DNA of 35,441 bases from Streptomyces apricus (GTDB lineage Bacteria; Actinomycetota; Actinomycetes; Streptomycetales; Streptomycetaceae), in the NCBI RefSeq assembly GCF_008369065.1, contig NZ_VDFC01000046.1, forward strand, positions 1,276,431-1,311,871, given 5' to 3'. Positions within the stretch are counted from its first letter, which is position 1. The number at the start of each line of letters is the position of its first letter. Made by a program: the position numbers and the translations under genes. The notes under the pieces are model-generated. The model made no database searches, was not told the DNA's origin, and was given only the letters and a program-made list of their open reading frames with translations. This document shows, one piece after another, positions 22,634 to 33,843 of this stretch.

Positions 22634-22734
22634 TGCTCCCCCGCTGGTGCCGTGCGGTTCCTACGGTGTGCCGTCGTCATGCGGTTCCTGCGGTGCGCCG
22701 CCGTCATGCGTTGCGTACGGTGTGCCGTCGTCAC
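22630..22734 (-). CDS. 34-aa ORF of 9-residue tandem repeats bridging mreD and pbp2
   Basis: GTG at 22734 overlaps the mreD stop as GTGA, and its TGA overlaps the pbp2 GTG as GTGA. It contains three repeats of a nine-residue unit (consensus MTTAHRRNR) followed by TAPAGEQ. The DNA unit is 27 bp (22665-22691, 22692-22718, and parts on either side). The frame is exactly maintained between the two overlaps, so ribosomes ending mreD could pass to pbp2 through it. It may be only a coupling cistron with no function of its peptide, or simply chance expansion in the spacer. The peptide is very basic. Confidence 0.5.
   Translation of the reverse strand: MTTAHRTQRMTAAHRRNRMTTAHRRNRTAPAGEQ
22646..22734. 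repeat. 27-bp imperfect tandem repeat in the mreD-pbp2 junction
   Basis: Two full units (22665-22691, 22692-22718) and two partial flanking ones. They share GTGCCGTCGTCATGCG-like sequence with a few substitutions. Nine codons per unit keep the bridging ORF open. Confidence 0.8.
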
Positions 22735-23402
22735 AGCCGCTTGACCCCCTTGATGCGTCCCGCGCGGGCCACCCGGGCCTTCGCGGCCTTCACCCTCAGT
22801 CCGCCGCGCTGGCTGCCGATGCGCAGGCCCGTGCCGGAGCTGATCCAGCCGGCGGCGACGTCGGCGGACTTGCCGGCGCCGCCGGTCTCGGCGAGCGGGT
22901 CGTTCTCGGCGCGCCGGGCCAGGGCCATGATCCCGGGGACCACGAACGGGGCGAGCAGCAGGTCGTACAGGGCGGCGGTGAACAGCAGGTTGGTGAGGCC
23001 GACGTGGCGGGCGGCGGTGTCGCCGACGAGGGCGCCGACCCCGGCGTACAGGAGGGTGGAGCCGACCGCGGCGGCCACGACCACGGCCATGGGGCCGGTC
23101 GCGGACCGGAGCTGGCCGTTGTCCGGCTTTGCGAGTCCGGCGAGGTAGCCGATGACGCACAGCACGAGGGCGTAGCGCCCGGCGGCGTGGTCGGCGGGCG
23201 GGGCCAGGTCGGCGAGCAGGCCCGCGCCGAAGCCGACGAGGGCGCCGCCGACGTGGCCGTAGACCAGGGCGAGGCCGAGGACCGTGAGGAGCAGGAGGTC
23301 CGGCACGGCGCCCGGCAGGTGCAGCCGGGCGAGGACGCTGACCTGGAGCACCAGGGCGACGACCACCAGGGCCGTGGAGAGCAGCATTCGGTTGAAGCGC
23401 AT
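22731..23402 (-). CDS. mreD: MreD, rod-shape membrane protein
   Basis: 223 aa. About five hydrophobic spans (LLSTALVVVALVLQVSVLA, DLLLLTVLGLALVYG, YALVLCVIGYLAGLA, AVVVAAAVGSTLLYAGVGALV, LLFTAALYDLLLAPFVVPGI) are followed by a basic cytoplasmic tail, longer than in typical MreD. The DLLLLT and LYDLLLAPFVVP motifs fit the family. It belongs to the Mre complex linking cytoplasmic MreB with periplasmic-side MreC and the PBP2/RodA synthase. It starts 13 nt after mreC and its stop overlaps the repeat ORF. Confidence 0.93.
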   Translation of the reverse strand: MRFNRMLLSTALVVVALVLQVSVLARLHLPGAVPDLLLLTVLGLALVYGHVGGALVGFGAGLLADLAPPADHAAGRYALVLCVIGYLAGLAKPDNGQLRSATGPMAVVVAAAVGSTLLYAGVGALVGDTAARHVGLTNLLFTAALYDLLLAPFVVPGIMALARRAENDPLAETGGAGKSADVAAGWISSGTGLRIGSQRGGLRVKAAKARVARAGRIKGVKRL

Positions 23403-23415
23403 GGGACGTCAGCTC

Positions 23416-24405
23416 CTACTGCTCTTGCTGCAGGCCGTCGGCGGGCGCGTCGGCCGAGGGCGTGACGGTGACGGTCACGGTCGGCCTGGGCGTGGGCTTG
23501 GGTTTGGGCGGCAGCACCTCGTCGCGCGGGTCCTTGCGGGGCGCCTGGACGACGACGCCGACGACGTCGAGCTTGGAGAAGGACACGAACGGCGTGACGT
23601 AGAGCGTGCGGGTCAGGTCGCCGCCGGAGGGGTCGACGCGGGAGACCAGGCCGACGGGGACGCCGGGCACGAAGGGCTTGTCGGCCTGGGAGCCGAAGGT
23701 GACCAGCCGGTCGCCCTTCTTGATCTTGGCCTTGCCGTTGAGCAGCTCCACGCGCAGCGGGCGGTCGCCCTGTCCGGAGGCGAAGCCGAGCTCGTCGCTG
23801 GACTCCATGCGCGTGCCGACCGTGAAGTCGGGGTCGTTGGCGAGCAGCACCGTGGCGGTGGAGGGGCCGACGGTGGTGACGCGTCCGACCAGTCCGTCCC
23901 CGTTGAGGACGGTCATGTCGCGCTTGATGCCGTCGTCGGCGCCGGCGTCGATGGTGACGGTCCAGGAGAAGCCCTGGGCCGCTCCTATCGCGATGACCTC
24001 GGCGCCCTTGATGCCGTACTGGCCGGCGCCCGCCGTCTTGAGCATCTTGTCGAGCTGCGCACCGCGGCTGCGGTTGCGGTCGTCGCTGCCGAGTTTCGCC
24101 TTCAGCTCGGCGTTCTCGCGTTCGAGTCGCGTGACGCGGTCGTGGCGTTCACCGGAGTCGCGCACGGCCTGGATCGCGTTGCCCACGGGGTCGACCGCGG
24201 TCGACATCCCGTCCTCGATCGGGCCGAAGACCGTGGCGGCGCCACGGCGGGCACCGTCGACCGGGGAGTCCTCACCCCCGCGGATGTCCACCGTGATCAA
24301 GGCGAACGCGATGGCGATCAGCAGCACCAGGAGCAGCCGGCTCTCTCGTGTGTCCCTCACGTGCGACGGCCGTGCCTTCCTCGTCGGAATTCGTGTATGG
24401 CTCAC
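23416..24405 (-). CDS. mreC: MreC, rod-shape-determining protein
   Basis: 329 aa from GTG 24405; GTG 24360 (VRDTRESRLLLVLL) is an alternative start that many relatives would match, and neither has a strong ribosome-binding site. A single N-terminal membrane helix (LLLVLLIAIAFALITVDI) leads to a coiled coil (HDRVTRLERENAELKAKLG). The beta-barrel core follows, with GFSWTVTIDAGADDGI and GLVGRVTTVGPSTATVLL. A Pro/Thr-rich tail (KPKPTPRPTVTVTVTPS) ends the protein, a common actinobacterial addition. It is extracytoplasmic and activates PBP2/RodA. A strong hairpin separates it from mreB. Confidence 0.94.
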   Translation of the reverse strand: MSHTRIPTRKARPSHVRDTRESRLLLVLLIAIAFALITVDIRGGEDSPVDGARRGAATVFGPIEDGMSTAVDPVGNAIQAVRDSGERHDRVTRLERENAELKAKLGSDDRNRSRGAQLDKMLKTAGAGQYGIKGAEVIAIGAAQGFSWTVTIDAGADDGIKRDMTVLNGDGLVGRVTTVGPSTATVLLANDPDFTVGTRMESSDELGFASGQGDRPLRVELLNGKAKIKKGDRLVTFGSQADKPFVPGVPVGLVSRVDPSGGDLTRTLYVTPFVSFSKLDVVGVVVQAPRKDPRDEVLPPKPKPTPRPTVTVTVTPSADAPADGLQQEQ

Positions 24406-24519
24406 CCAACAGGGTCCCGAGGGTTCTGGAGAACTCCGGGGGACCCCTGAGGGCCCCGGATCGCCCGATCGGACGAACCCCGCGGACGGCCTGGGGGGAG
24501 CTTATGCCTCGATATCAAC

Positions 24520-24560
24520 GATCCGCCGCACGAGAGGAGATCGTCTCGTACGGCGGAATC
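24520..24560 (-). terminator. Hairpin between mreB and mreC
   Basis: GATCCGCCGCACGAGA and TCTCGTACGGCGGAATC pair almost fully around a short loop just past the mreB stop. There is no T-run. It may lower read-through from mreB into mreCD-pbp2-rodA or set mRNA ends, giving more MreB than the downstream proteins. Confidence 0.6.
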
Positions 24561-24571
24561 GAAGAGTTACC

Positions 24572-25603
24572 TCATCTGCGGGGCTGGGCGTCCAGCACCT
24601 GCTGGAGCGCCTCGAACTCCTCGACGCACTTGCCGGAGCCCAGCGCCACGCTGTCCAGCGGGTCCTCGGCGATGTGGATCGGCATGCCCGTCTCGCGGCG
24701 CAGCCGCTCGTCCAGGCCGCGCAGCAGGGCGCCGCCGCCGGTCAGCACGATGCCGCGGTCCATGACGTCGCCGGACAGCTCGGGCGGGCACTTGTCGAGG
24801 GTCGTCTTGACGGCGTCGACGATCGCGTTGACCGGTTCCTCGATCGCCTTGCGGACCTCGGCCGCCGAGATGACGACGGTCTTCGGGAGGCCGGAGACCA
24901 GGTCCCGGCCGCGGATCTCGGTGTGTTCGTCGTTGTCCAGGTCGTACGCGGAACCGATCGTGATCTTGATCTGCTCGGCCGTCCGCTCACCGAGGAGGAG
25001 CGAGTACTCCTTCTTGATGTGCTGGATGATCGCGTTGTCCAGCTCGTCGCCGGCCACGCGGATGGACTGTGCCGTGACGATTCCGCCGAGCGAGATGACC
25101 GCGACCTCGGTGGTGCCGCCGCCGATGTCCACCACCATGTTGCCCGTGGCCTCGTGGACCGGCAGGCCGGAGCCGATGGCCGCGGCCATGGGCTCCTCGA
25201 TGATGTGCACCTGGCGGGCGCCGGCCTGGGACGACGCCTCGATGACGGCGCGGCGCTCGACGCCCGTGATGCCGGAGGGCACGCAGACGACGACGCGGGG
25301 ACGGGCGAGGTAGCGCCGCTTGTGGATCTTCAGGATGAAGTAGCGGAGCATGCGCTCGGTGATCTCGAAGTCGGCGATGACGCCGTCCTTCAGCGGCCGC
25401 ACGGCGACGATGTTGCCGGGCGTGCGCCCGATCATCTTCTTCGCCTCCGCGCCGACCGCGAGGATGCCACCGGTGTTGGTGTTGATCGCGACCACGGACG
25501 GCTCGTTGAGTACGATCCCGCGACCCCTGACGTACACCAGCGTGTTGGCGGTCCCGAGGTCGACAGCCATGTCACGGCCGATGAACGACATTGAGTTCCC
25601 CAT
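24572..25603 (-). CDS. mreB: MreB, actin-like cytoskeletal protein
   Basis: 343 aa from ATG 25603 ([20 protein letters not shown]); ATG 25591 (MSFIG) is the other option and has GGGGAA just before it. Actin-fold motifs are clear: phosphate 1 [12 protein letters not shown], phosphate 2 [13 protein letters not shown], adenosine loop [12 protein letters not shown]. Length is standard. It forms membrane-associated filaments; in Streptomyces these act in spore wall maturation rather than in tip growth. It heads the mre cluster, 323 nt from ndk, and so should have its own promoter there. Confidence 0.97.
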   Translation of the reverse strand: MGNSMSFIGRDMAVDLGTANTLVYVRGRGIVLNEPSVVAINTNTGGILAVGAEAKKMIGRTPGNIVAVRPLKDGVIADFEITERMLRYFILKIHKRRYLARPRVVVCVPSGITGVERRAVIEASSQAGARQVHIIEEPMAAAIGSGLPVHEATGNMVVDIGGGTTEVAVISLGGIVTAQSIRVAGDELDNAIIQHIKKEYSLLLGERTAEQIKITIGSAYDLDNDEHTEIRGRDLVSGLPKTVVISAAEVRKAIEEPVNAIVDAVKTTLDKCPPELSGDVMDRGIVLTGGGALLRGLDERLRRETGMPIHIAEDPLDSVALGSGKCVEEFEALQQVLDAQPRR

Positions 25604-25926
25604 CAGGATTCGTCTGGCCTTCCCAAGTGGAGCTTTTGATGGCTTTTTAGGACGGCGAGGGTGAGCGCTGTGACGTGAAGACTTCCATCGTAGTCTCGCC
25701 TGCACGAACACTGCGCGAGGGTCTTCGCCATTGTCACCAGATGACGTGGCGCCCCGCTCCTGGAGACGGGCGATCGGGGGAACCCGTTCCCCCGATCGCC
25801 ACGTGCATGCCGGTGAGATCCACCATTGTGCGCAGACCGCAGGTCGGACGCCTACCGGTCTGACGGGGTGTCAGAAGATTTTCACGACCCCCACGCTCCG
25901 CACGGCCCCCGCGGGTCCCGCGGGCC
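25604..25926. promoter_or_regulatory. ndk-mreB intergenic region
   Basis: 323 nt without a gene. It holds GC-rich CCCGCGGG repeats just after the ndk stop (about 25903-25925), a strong hairpin (25769-25800), and the presumed mreB promoter and long leader (25604 to about 25760). A -10/-35 pair cannot be set with confidence. Confidence 0.5.
25769..25800 (-). terminator. Strong hairpin between ndk and mreB
   Basis: GGCGATCGGGGGAA, CCCG, TTCCCCCGATCGCC: a perfect 14-bp stem and 4-nt loop, 127 nt downstream of ndk. It probably ends the valS-folC-ndk side transcripts before the mreB promoter. Confidence 0.7.
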
Positions 25927-26340
25927 CTACGCCAGACCGGGGAAGAAGATCTTCAGTTCGCGTGCGGAGGACTCCTCGGAGTCCGAGGCGTGGATCAGGT
26001 TCTCGCGGACGATCACACCGAAGTCACCGCGGATGGAGCCGGGTGCGGCGGCGATCGGGTCCGTCGGGCCCGCGAGCGCCCGTACGCCCTCGATGACGCG
26101 CTCGCCCTCGACGACCAGCGCCACGACCGGGCCGGAGGCCATGAAGCCCATCAGCGGCTCGTAGAAGGGCTTGCCCTTGTGCTCGCCGTAGTGCTGCTCC
26201 AGCGTCTCCTGGTCCAGCGTGCGCAGCTCCAGCGCGACGATCTGCCAGCCGGCCTTGCGCTCGATACGGCTGATGATCTCGCCGGTCAGGCCACGACGGA
26301 CCGCGTCGGGCTTGAGAAGGACGAGGGTGCGCTGGCTCAC
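25927..26340 (-). CDS. ndk: Nucleoside diphosphate kinase
   Basis: 137 aa from GTG 26340 with AAGGAG 8 nt upstream. Family length and motifs are standard: RTLVLLKPDAVRRGL at the start and NLIHASDS with the phosphoryl-carrying His117. The enzyme moves the gamma phosphate from NTPs to NDPs to balance nucleotide pools in the cytosol. A dispersed intergenic repeat lies between its start and the upstream DUF4233 gene. Confidence 0.97.
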   Translation of the reverse strand: MSQRTLVLLKPDAVRRGLTGEIISRIERKAGWQIVALELRTLDQETLEQHYGEHKGKPFYEPLMGFMASGPVVALVVEGERVIEGVRALAGPTDPIAAAPGSIRGDFGVIVRENLIHASDSEESSARELKIFFPGLA

Positions 26341-26442
26341 GGTGGTGGCTCCTTCAGGTCACAGATGTGCGGATGACGAGGCTACAGGGCGTGTCCGGAC
26401 CCACGTCACGCAGTGTCAGGTGGTACAGCGAGCTTCTCGTCT

Positions 26443-26522
26443 TGAGGGGGCAGGGGCGCAGCCCCGCCCCCTCAGGGGCGCGGGGAACTGCGCGACCAGC
26501 CCCCACCGGCCCGCACCCGACA
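26443..26522. repeat. Dispersed Streptomyces intergenic repeat, copy 3
   Basis: Contains GGGGCGCGGGGAACTGCGCG then ACCAGCCCCCACCGGCCCG, preceded by GGGGGCAGGGGCGCAGCCCC and CGCCCCCTC, which can fold back on each other. It lies after the DUF4233 gene stop and before ndk. Next to it, GAAGC/CGCAGGCGAAGC short repeats run into the gene end. Confidence 0.85.
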
Positions 26523-26568
26523 TCCGGGCGAAGCCGCGCAAGCGAAGCTGCGCAGGCGAAGCCTCCGG

Positions 26569-26901
26569 CTACGCCTGCGCAGCGAACCGCGCCTTCGCCT
26601 CCTCCACCTTCCGCCCGTAGTGCACCGAGGCCCACCACAGCGCGGCGAACACGGCGCCGAGGAAGAACATCACCGGCACCACGAACCCGCTCGCGATCAG
26701 CGCGATCTGCAGCGCCCAGCCGAGCTGGACGCCTCCCGGCCGCGTGATCATCCCGCACAGGAGCAGGCACAGCACCATCGCGACCCCGCAGACCGTCCAG
26801 ACCGTGGCCATGGACAGGTCGGGGTCCTTCATCGCCACGAGTCCGGCGAACCCGATGACGAAGAACTCACCGATCAGCGTCGAAGCACAGAGCGTCCGCA
26901 C
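26569..26901 (-). CDS. DUF4233 membrane protein
   Basis: 110 aa from GTG 26901, 3 nt after the folC stop. Three to four hydrophobic segments (LIGEFFVIGFAGLVAM, VWTVCGVAMVLCLLLCGMI, WALQIALIASGFVVPVMFFLGAVFAALWW) and a short charged C-terminus (GRKVEEAKARFAAQA) match the DUF4233 family, which stands between folC and ndk in many actinobacteria. It is an inner-membrane protein of unknown role. Tight spacing means it is co-transcribed with folC. Confidence 0.9.
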   Translation of the reverse strand: MRTLCASTLIGEFFVIGFAGLVAMKDPDLSMATVWTVCGVAMVLCLLLCGMITRPGGVQLGWALQIALIASGFVVPVMFFLGAVFAALWWASVHYGRKVEEAKARFAAQA

Positions 26902-26904
26902 GGC

Positions 26905-28410
26905 TCAGCTCCCTCCCAGCAGCATCCGGGCCTCGCCGACCGTGATGACGGAACCGGTCACCAGGACGCCGCCGCCCGCGTACTCGCCCTCTTCCTCGGC
27001 CAGCGTGATCGCGGCCTCCAGCGCGTCGTCCAGCCGGGGCTCGACCTGCACGCGGTCGTCCCCGAACACCTCGACGGCGATCGCGGCCAGCTCGTCCGCG
27101 TCCATCGCGCGGTGGCTGGAGTTCTGCGTCACGACGACCTCGGTGAAGATCGGCTCGAAGGCCTCCAGCAGCCCCCGTACGTTCTTGTCCCCGCTCGCCC
27201 CGACGACGCCGATCAGCCGGCTGAAGTCGAAGACCTCCTGCACCGCCTCCGCGGTCGCGCGGGCACCCGCCGGGTTGTGCGCGGCGTCCAGCACGACGGT
27301 CGGCGACCGGCGCACGATCTCCAGACGTCCCGGCGAGGCGACCGACGCGAAGGCCTTGCGGACCGTCTCGGCGTCGAGCGGCTCGGGCCGCTGCGCCCCG
27401 ACGCCGAAGAACGCCTCCACGGCGGCGAGCGCCACCGCGGCGTTGTGCGCCTGGTACGCCCCGTGCAGCGGGAGGTACACCTCCTCGTACTCCCCGCCGA
27501 GGCCGCGCAGCGTCAGCAGCTGCCCGCCGACGGCGACCTGGCGGCTCACCACGCCGAACTCCAGCCCCTCGCGGGCGACGGTGGCGTCGGCCTCGCCGGC
27601 CTTCCTGAGCAGCACCTGGGCGGCGTCCACGGGCTGCTGGGCCAGGACCACCGTGGCGCCGGGCTTGATGATCCCGGCCTTCTCCCCGGCGATCTCCCCC
27701 GTGGTCCCCCCGAGGCGGTCCGTGTGGTCCAGGTCGATGGGGGTCACCACGGCGACGTCGCCGTCGATCACGTTCGTGGCGTCCCAGCTGCCGCCCATCC
27801 CGACCTCCACGACGGCCACGTCGACGGGGGTGTCCGCGAAGGCCGCGTACGCCATGCCGGTGAGCACCTCGAAGAAGGAGAGGCGGTACTCCTGCTGCGC
27901 GTCGACCATCTCGACGTACGGCTGGACGTCCCGGTACGTCTCCACGAACCGCTCCGCGGGGATCGCCGCGCCGTCCAGGCTGATCCGCTCGGTGATCGAC
28001 TGGACGTGGGGCGAGGTGTAGCGGCCGGTGCGCAGGTCGAAGGCGCCGAGCAGGGCCTCGATCATGCGGGCCGTCGACGTCTTGCCGTTGGTGCCGGTGA
28101 TGTGGATCGAGGGGTACGCGCGCTGCGGCTCGCCCAGCACGTCCATGAGCGCGGCGATGCGGGCCACGGAGGGCTCCAGCTTGGTCTCGCCCCACCGCGA
28201 GGCGAGCTCGGTCTCGACCTCGCGCAGCGCCTTGTCGGTCTCCGGGTCGGCCGGGCGCCCGGGGACGTCGGACTGCGGCGCCGCGCCCTGTGTGCGCAGG
28301 GTACGGCTGCCGGCCTCGATCACGGCGAGATCGGGATCGCGCTCGGTCTCGGCCTCGACGATCTCGTCGAACGGATCGGACCCACGACTGTCCTGCGGAA
28401 GCTCACTCAC
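26905..28410 (-). CDS. folC: Folylpolyglutamate synthase / dihydrofolate synthase
   Basis: 501 aa from GTG/ATG 28410. A long acidic N-terminal extension (about 60 residues, SDPFDEIVEAETERD) precedes the Mur-ligase-like core. The P-loop GTNGKTSTAR is at about 106-115, followed by TSPHVQSITERI, VEVGMGGSWDATNV and PIDLDHTDRLG, then the C-terminal domain DAAHNPAGARAT. It adds glutamates to folates (and may make dihydrofolate) using ATP. It lies between valS and the DUF4233/ndk genes, the usual actinobacterial order. Confidence 0.95.
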   Translation of the reverse strand: MSELPQDSRGSDPFDEIVEAETERDPDLAVIEAGSRTLRTQGAAPQSDVPGRPADPETDKALREVETELASRWGETKLEPSVARIAALMDVLGEPQRAYPSIHITGTNGKTSTARMIEALLGAFDLRTGRYTSPHVQSITERISLDGAAIPAERFVETYRDVQPYVEMVDAQQEYRLSFFEVLTGMAYAAFADTPVDVAVVEVGMGGSWDATNVIDGDVAVVTPIDLDHTDRLGGTTGEIAGEKAGIIKPGATVVLAQQPVDAAQVLLRKAGEADATVAREGLEFGVVSRQVAVGGQLLTLRGLGGEYEEVYLPLHGAYQAHNAAVALAAVEAFFGVGAQRPEPLDAETVRKAFASVASPGRLEIVRRSPTVVLDAAHNPAGARATAEAVQEVFDFSRLIGVVGASGDKNVRGLLEAFEPIFTEVVVTQNSSHRAMDADELAAIAVEVFGDDRVQVEPRLDDALEAAITLAEEEGEYAGGGVLVTGSVITVGEARMLLGGS

Positions 28411-28448
28411 ACCCCCAGTCTACGGAGCCACCCGACTGCCACCGTGTG

Positions 28449-28531
28449 AGGGCGCAGCCCTCTTGGGGGGGCGCAGCCCCTCAGGGGCGCGGGGAACTGC
28501 GCGACCAGCCCCCACCGTCCCGCACCCGACG
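28449..28531. repeat. Dispersed Streptomyces intergenic repeat, copy 4
   Basis: GGGGCGCGGGGAACTGCGCG then ACCAGCCCCCACCGTCCCG, preceded by GGCGCAGCCC twice. Nearly identical to copy 3. It stands between valS and folC. Confidence 0.85.
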
Positions 28532-28556
28532 AACAAACCCACGCAGGCATGCAAAA

Positions 28557-28588
28557 GGACCCCGGAACCATCAAAGGTCCCGGGGCCC
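28557..28588 (-). terminator. Rho-independent terminator of valS
   Basis: On the minus strand GGGCCCCGGGACC, a TTTGAT loop, GGTTCCGGGGTCC and then TTTTGC follow within 11 nt of the valS stop. A stem with two wobble pairs and a T-run is a classical terminator, rare to see so clearly in this GC-rich DNA. Confidence 0.8.
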
Positions 28589-28598
28589 TCACCAACAC

Positions 28599-31229
<2,631 letters not shown>

Positions 31230-31365
31230 GGAACCAGTTTAGAGGTGTCACGGGCCCGCTCCGAAACTCGATTACTTGGTAACGGTGCGGCCCCCGGCGC
31301 TCCGGTCGCGCACCCGGTGGGCCAGGATGTTCGGAACACATAAGCATCTGGAGGGGAACCCAGGA

Positions 31366-32307
31366 ATGAGCTACAACCAGCCGGGCCCGTACGGCGGGCA
31401 GCCCCAGCAGCCCGGGCCGTACGGCCAGCCGGGTCCTTACGGCCAGCAGCCGCAGGCTCCCCAGCCCGGTTACGGTTACCCGCAGCAGGCTCCCGGGCAG
31501 CAGCCCGGCTACGGGTACCCCCAGCAGACCCCTCCGGGAGTCCCGCCGCAGCAGCCCGGTTACGGCCAGCAGCCGCCGTACGGTCAGCAGCCGCCCGGCG
31601 CCCCCTACGGCGCCCCGATGCCGCCGGCGCCCGGCGGGGGCAAGAAGAAGACGGGCCTGATCGTGGGCGCGGTGGCGGTCGTGGCCGCGATCGCGGTCGG
31701 CGCATACTTCGTCCTCGGCAGCGGCGGCAGCGGATCCGCGGCGGTCGAGGACGACGGCCCCCACAAGCTGACGACCCCGGCGACGCTGCTCACGGAGTAC
31801 AAGAAGAGCGACAGCGACGCGGGCGGCATGTCCAAGTCCGACCTGAAGGACGCGGAGTCCTGGGGTGTGAAGGACCCCAAGGACGTCAGCGCCTCCTACC
31901 AGTCGGGCGACAAGGACAACCCGCTGGCCGGGAAGCTGCTCTCCTTCGGCGGTGTCTACGGCGACATCGCGGACCCGGAGAAGACGGTGGACGGGTTCTT
32001 CGGGATGATGGAGAAGGAGGCCAAGGGCGAGGACGTCACCTTCGTCGGCAGCCCGAAGGCGTACGAGCCCAGCTCGCTGGACGGCGCCGTCATGAAGTGC
32101 CAGCAGGCGAAGATCGACAACTCCGGTGGCGGCACGGGCGAGCCGAAGGCGATGAACGTGACGTACTGCGCCTGGGCCGACCACAGCACGCTCGGCTTCG
32201 TGATGCCCATCGAGTTCTCCGACGCCGCGGCGGGCAAGAGCTCGGACCCGGCGGAGGTCGCCGAGACCACCGCCAAGGTCCGCAAGGAGGTCCGCGTCAA
32301 GATCTGA
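31366..32307 (+). CDS. Membrane protein with Pro/Gly/Gln/Tyr-rich cytoplasmic head
   Basis: 313 aa from ATG 31366; GGAGGGG lies 9 nt upstream and AGGA directly before the start. Residues 1-95 are low-complexity repeats of the GPYGQ and QQPGYG type. A single membrane span (TGLIVGAVAVVAAIAVGAYFVL) is followed by an extracellular-looking domain with a Ser/Gly linker, TPATLLTEYKKSDSDAGGMS and later Cys pair CQQAK...YCAW. Streptomyces has many such P/Q/G-rich one-span proteins; the function of this one is unknown. It occupies the place of SCO2616 between valS and clpX and is the only rightward gene of the right half. Confidence 0.88.
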   Translation: MSYNQPGPYGGQPQQPGPYGQPGPYGQQPQAPQPGYGYPQQAPGQQPGYGYPQQTPPGVPPQQPGYGQQPPYGQQPPGAPYGAPMPPAPGGGKKKTGLIVGAVAVVAAIAVGAYFVLGSGGSGSAAVEDDGPHKLTTPATLLTEYKKSDSDAGGMSKSDLKDAESWGVKDPKDVSASYQSGDKDNPLAGKLLSFGGVYGDIADPEKTVDGFFGMMEKEAKGEDVTFVGSPKAYEPSSLDGAVMKCQQAKIDNSGGGTGEPKAMNVTYCAWADHSTLGFVMPIEFSDAAAGKSSDPAEVAETTAKVRKEVRVKI

Positions 32308-32336
32308 CGGACGCGGCACGTACACCACGCGTACGG

Positions 32337-32370
32337 CGAAGGGCCCTGGTCGGTCGACCGGGGCCCTTCG
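32337..32370. terminator. Bidirectional terminator between the membrane gene and clpX
   Basis: CGAAGGGCCCTGGTC, GGTC, GACCGGGGCCCTTCG: near-perfect stem with one offset pair. It sits between convergent stops at 32307 and 32397. Confidence 0.8.
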
Positions 32371-32396
32371 CCGTGACTCGCTTCCGGATGCGCCGC

Positions 32397-33683
32397 CTAC
32401 GCGGTCTTCTGCTCCCCCGGGCCGCGGCCCCGCGCGTCGCGCGGGATCAGCGTCGGGTTGACGTTCGAGCGGACGACCTCCGAGGTGATGACGACACGGG
32501 CCACGTCCTTGCGGGACGGGACCTCGTACATCACCGCCTGGAGGACCTCCTCCATGATGGCGCGCAGGCCGCGCGCGCCGGTCTGGCGGAGGATGGCCTG
32601 GTCGGCGATGGCCTCCAGGGCCTCGCGCTCGAAGTCCAGCTCCACGCCGTCCAGTTCGAACAGGCGCTGGTACTGCTTCACCAGGGCGTTGCGCGGCTCC
32701 ACCAGGATCTGGAGGAGGGCCTCGCGGTCGAGGTTGTGGACCGAGGTGATGACCGGGAGGCGGCCGATGAACTCGGGGATCATGCCGAACTTCACCAGGT
32801 CCTCGGGCATGACGTCCTCGAAGCGGTCCTTCGCCTCCAGCTCCTTCTTGGAGCGGATCGTCGCGCCGAAGCCGATGCCCTTGGCCCCCGCGCGGGACTC
32901 GACCAGCTTCTCCAGGCCCGCGAAGGCGCCGCCCACGATGAACAGCACGTTCGTCGTGTCGATCTGGATGAACTCCTGGTGGGGGTGCTTGCGTCCGCCC
33001 TGCGGCGGTACGGAGGCCGTGGTGCCCTCCAGGATCTTGAGCAGGGCCTGCTGGACGCCCTCGCCCGACACGTCGCGCGTGATCGACGGGTTCTCGCTCT
33101 TACGGGCGACCTTGTCGATCTCGTCGATGTAGATGATGCCGGTCTCGGCCTTCTTGACGTCGTAGTCCGCCGCCTGGATCAGCTTCAGCAGGATGTTCTC
33201 GACGTCCTCGCCGACGTACCCGGCCTCCGTGAGCGCCGTCGCGTCGGCGATGGCGAACGGGACGTTCAGCATGCGGGCCAGGGTCTGCGCCAGCAGCGTC
33301 TTGCCGGAGCCCGTGGGGCCGAGCAGCAGGATGTTGGACTTCGCCAGCTCGATGGCGTCCTCGCGGTTCTGCCCCGTGCTGTTCTCGCCGGCCTGGACCC
33401 GCTTGTAGTGGTTGTACACCGCGACCGAGAGGGCCTTCTTGGCCGACTCCTGGCCCACGACGTACCCCTCGAGGAACTCGTAGATCTCGCGGGGCTTGGG
33501 CAGTTCCTCCCAGCGCACCTCGCTCGTCTCCGCGAGTTCCTCCTCGATGATCTCGTTGCAGAGATCGATGCACTCGTCGCAGATGTACACACCAGGGCCT
33601 GCGATGAGCTTCTTGACCTGCTTCTGGCTCTTGCCACAGAACGAGCACTTGAGCAGATCGCCGCCGTCACCGATGCGTGCCAC
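32397..33683 (-). CDS. clpX: ClpX, ATP-dependent unfoldase of the ClpXP protease
   Basis: 428 aa from GTG 33683 ([17 protein letters not shown]), with GGGGAAG upstream; the open frame to 33797 runs through a terminator and is rejected. The zinc-binding domain has Cys13, Cys16, Cys35 and Cys38. Walker A is GPTGSGKT (122-129), Walker B is [10 protein letters not shown], and sensor/pore motifs include GYVGEDVE. The hexamer unfolds tagged or native substrates and feeds them to ClpP. In Streptomyces it works with ClpP1P2 and affects differentiation. It is separated from the clpP operon by a strong terminator. Confidence 0.97.
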   Translation of the reverse strand: MARIGDGGDLLKCSFCGKSQKQVKKLIAGPGVYICDECIDLCNEIIEEELAETSEVRWEELPKPREIYEFLEGYVVGQESAKKALSVAVYNHYKRVQAGENSTGQNREDAIELAKSNILLLGPTGSGKTLLAQTLARMLNVPFAIADATALTEAGYVGEDVENILLKLIQAADYDVKKAETGIIYIDEIDKVARKSENPSITRDVSGEGVQQALLKILEGTTASVPPQGGRKHPHQEFIQIDTTNVLFIVGGAFAGLEKLVESRAGAKGIGFGATIRSKKELEAKDRFEDVMPEDLVKFGMIPEFIGRLPVITSVHNLDREALLQILVEPRNALVKQYQRLFELDGVELDFEREALEAIADQAILRQTGARGLRAIMEEVLQAVMYEVPSRKDVARVVITSEVVRSNVNPTLIPRDARGRGPGEQKTA

Positions 33684-33781
33684 GGTGTGCTTCCCCTTCG
33701 CCTGGGAGTCGCCTGGGTACAGCGGCTCCTGGTGCTGCCTTATGTCCGACGGTACCTTGCCGAGCCCCCCGTTCGGGCCCC

Positions 33782-33819
33782 CCTTGGCGCGGTTCACTTT
33801 GTCGTGAACCGCGCCAAGG
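33782..33819 (-). terminator. Terminator of the clpP1-clpP2 operon
   Basis: CCTTGGCGCGGTTCAC, TTTGTC, GTGAACCGCGCCAAGG: a perfect 16-bp stem and 6-nt loop, 25 nt after clpP2. It separates clpP1P2 from clpX transcription. Confidence 0.85.
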
Positions 33820-33843
33820 AGCGGCAGACGATACAGCGATGCG

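Noticed and set aside
22630..23160. 176-aa frame overlapping mreD
   Set aside because: The upstream part is an Arg/Pro/Gly shadow of mreD; only its last 34 codons, between the two GTGA overlaps, are kept as a candidate.
31230..31365. T-box riboswitch upstream of valS
   Set aside because: No T-box consensus or specifier-stem layout in the 136-nt spacer.
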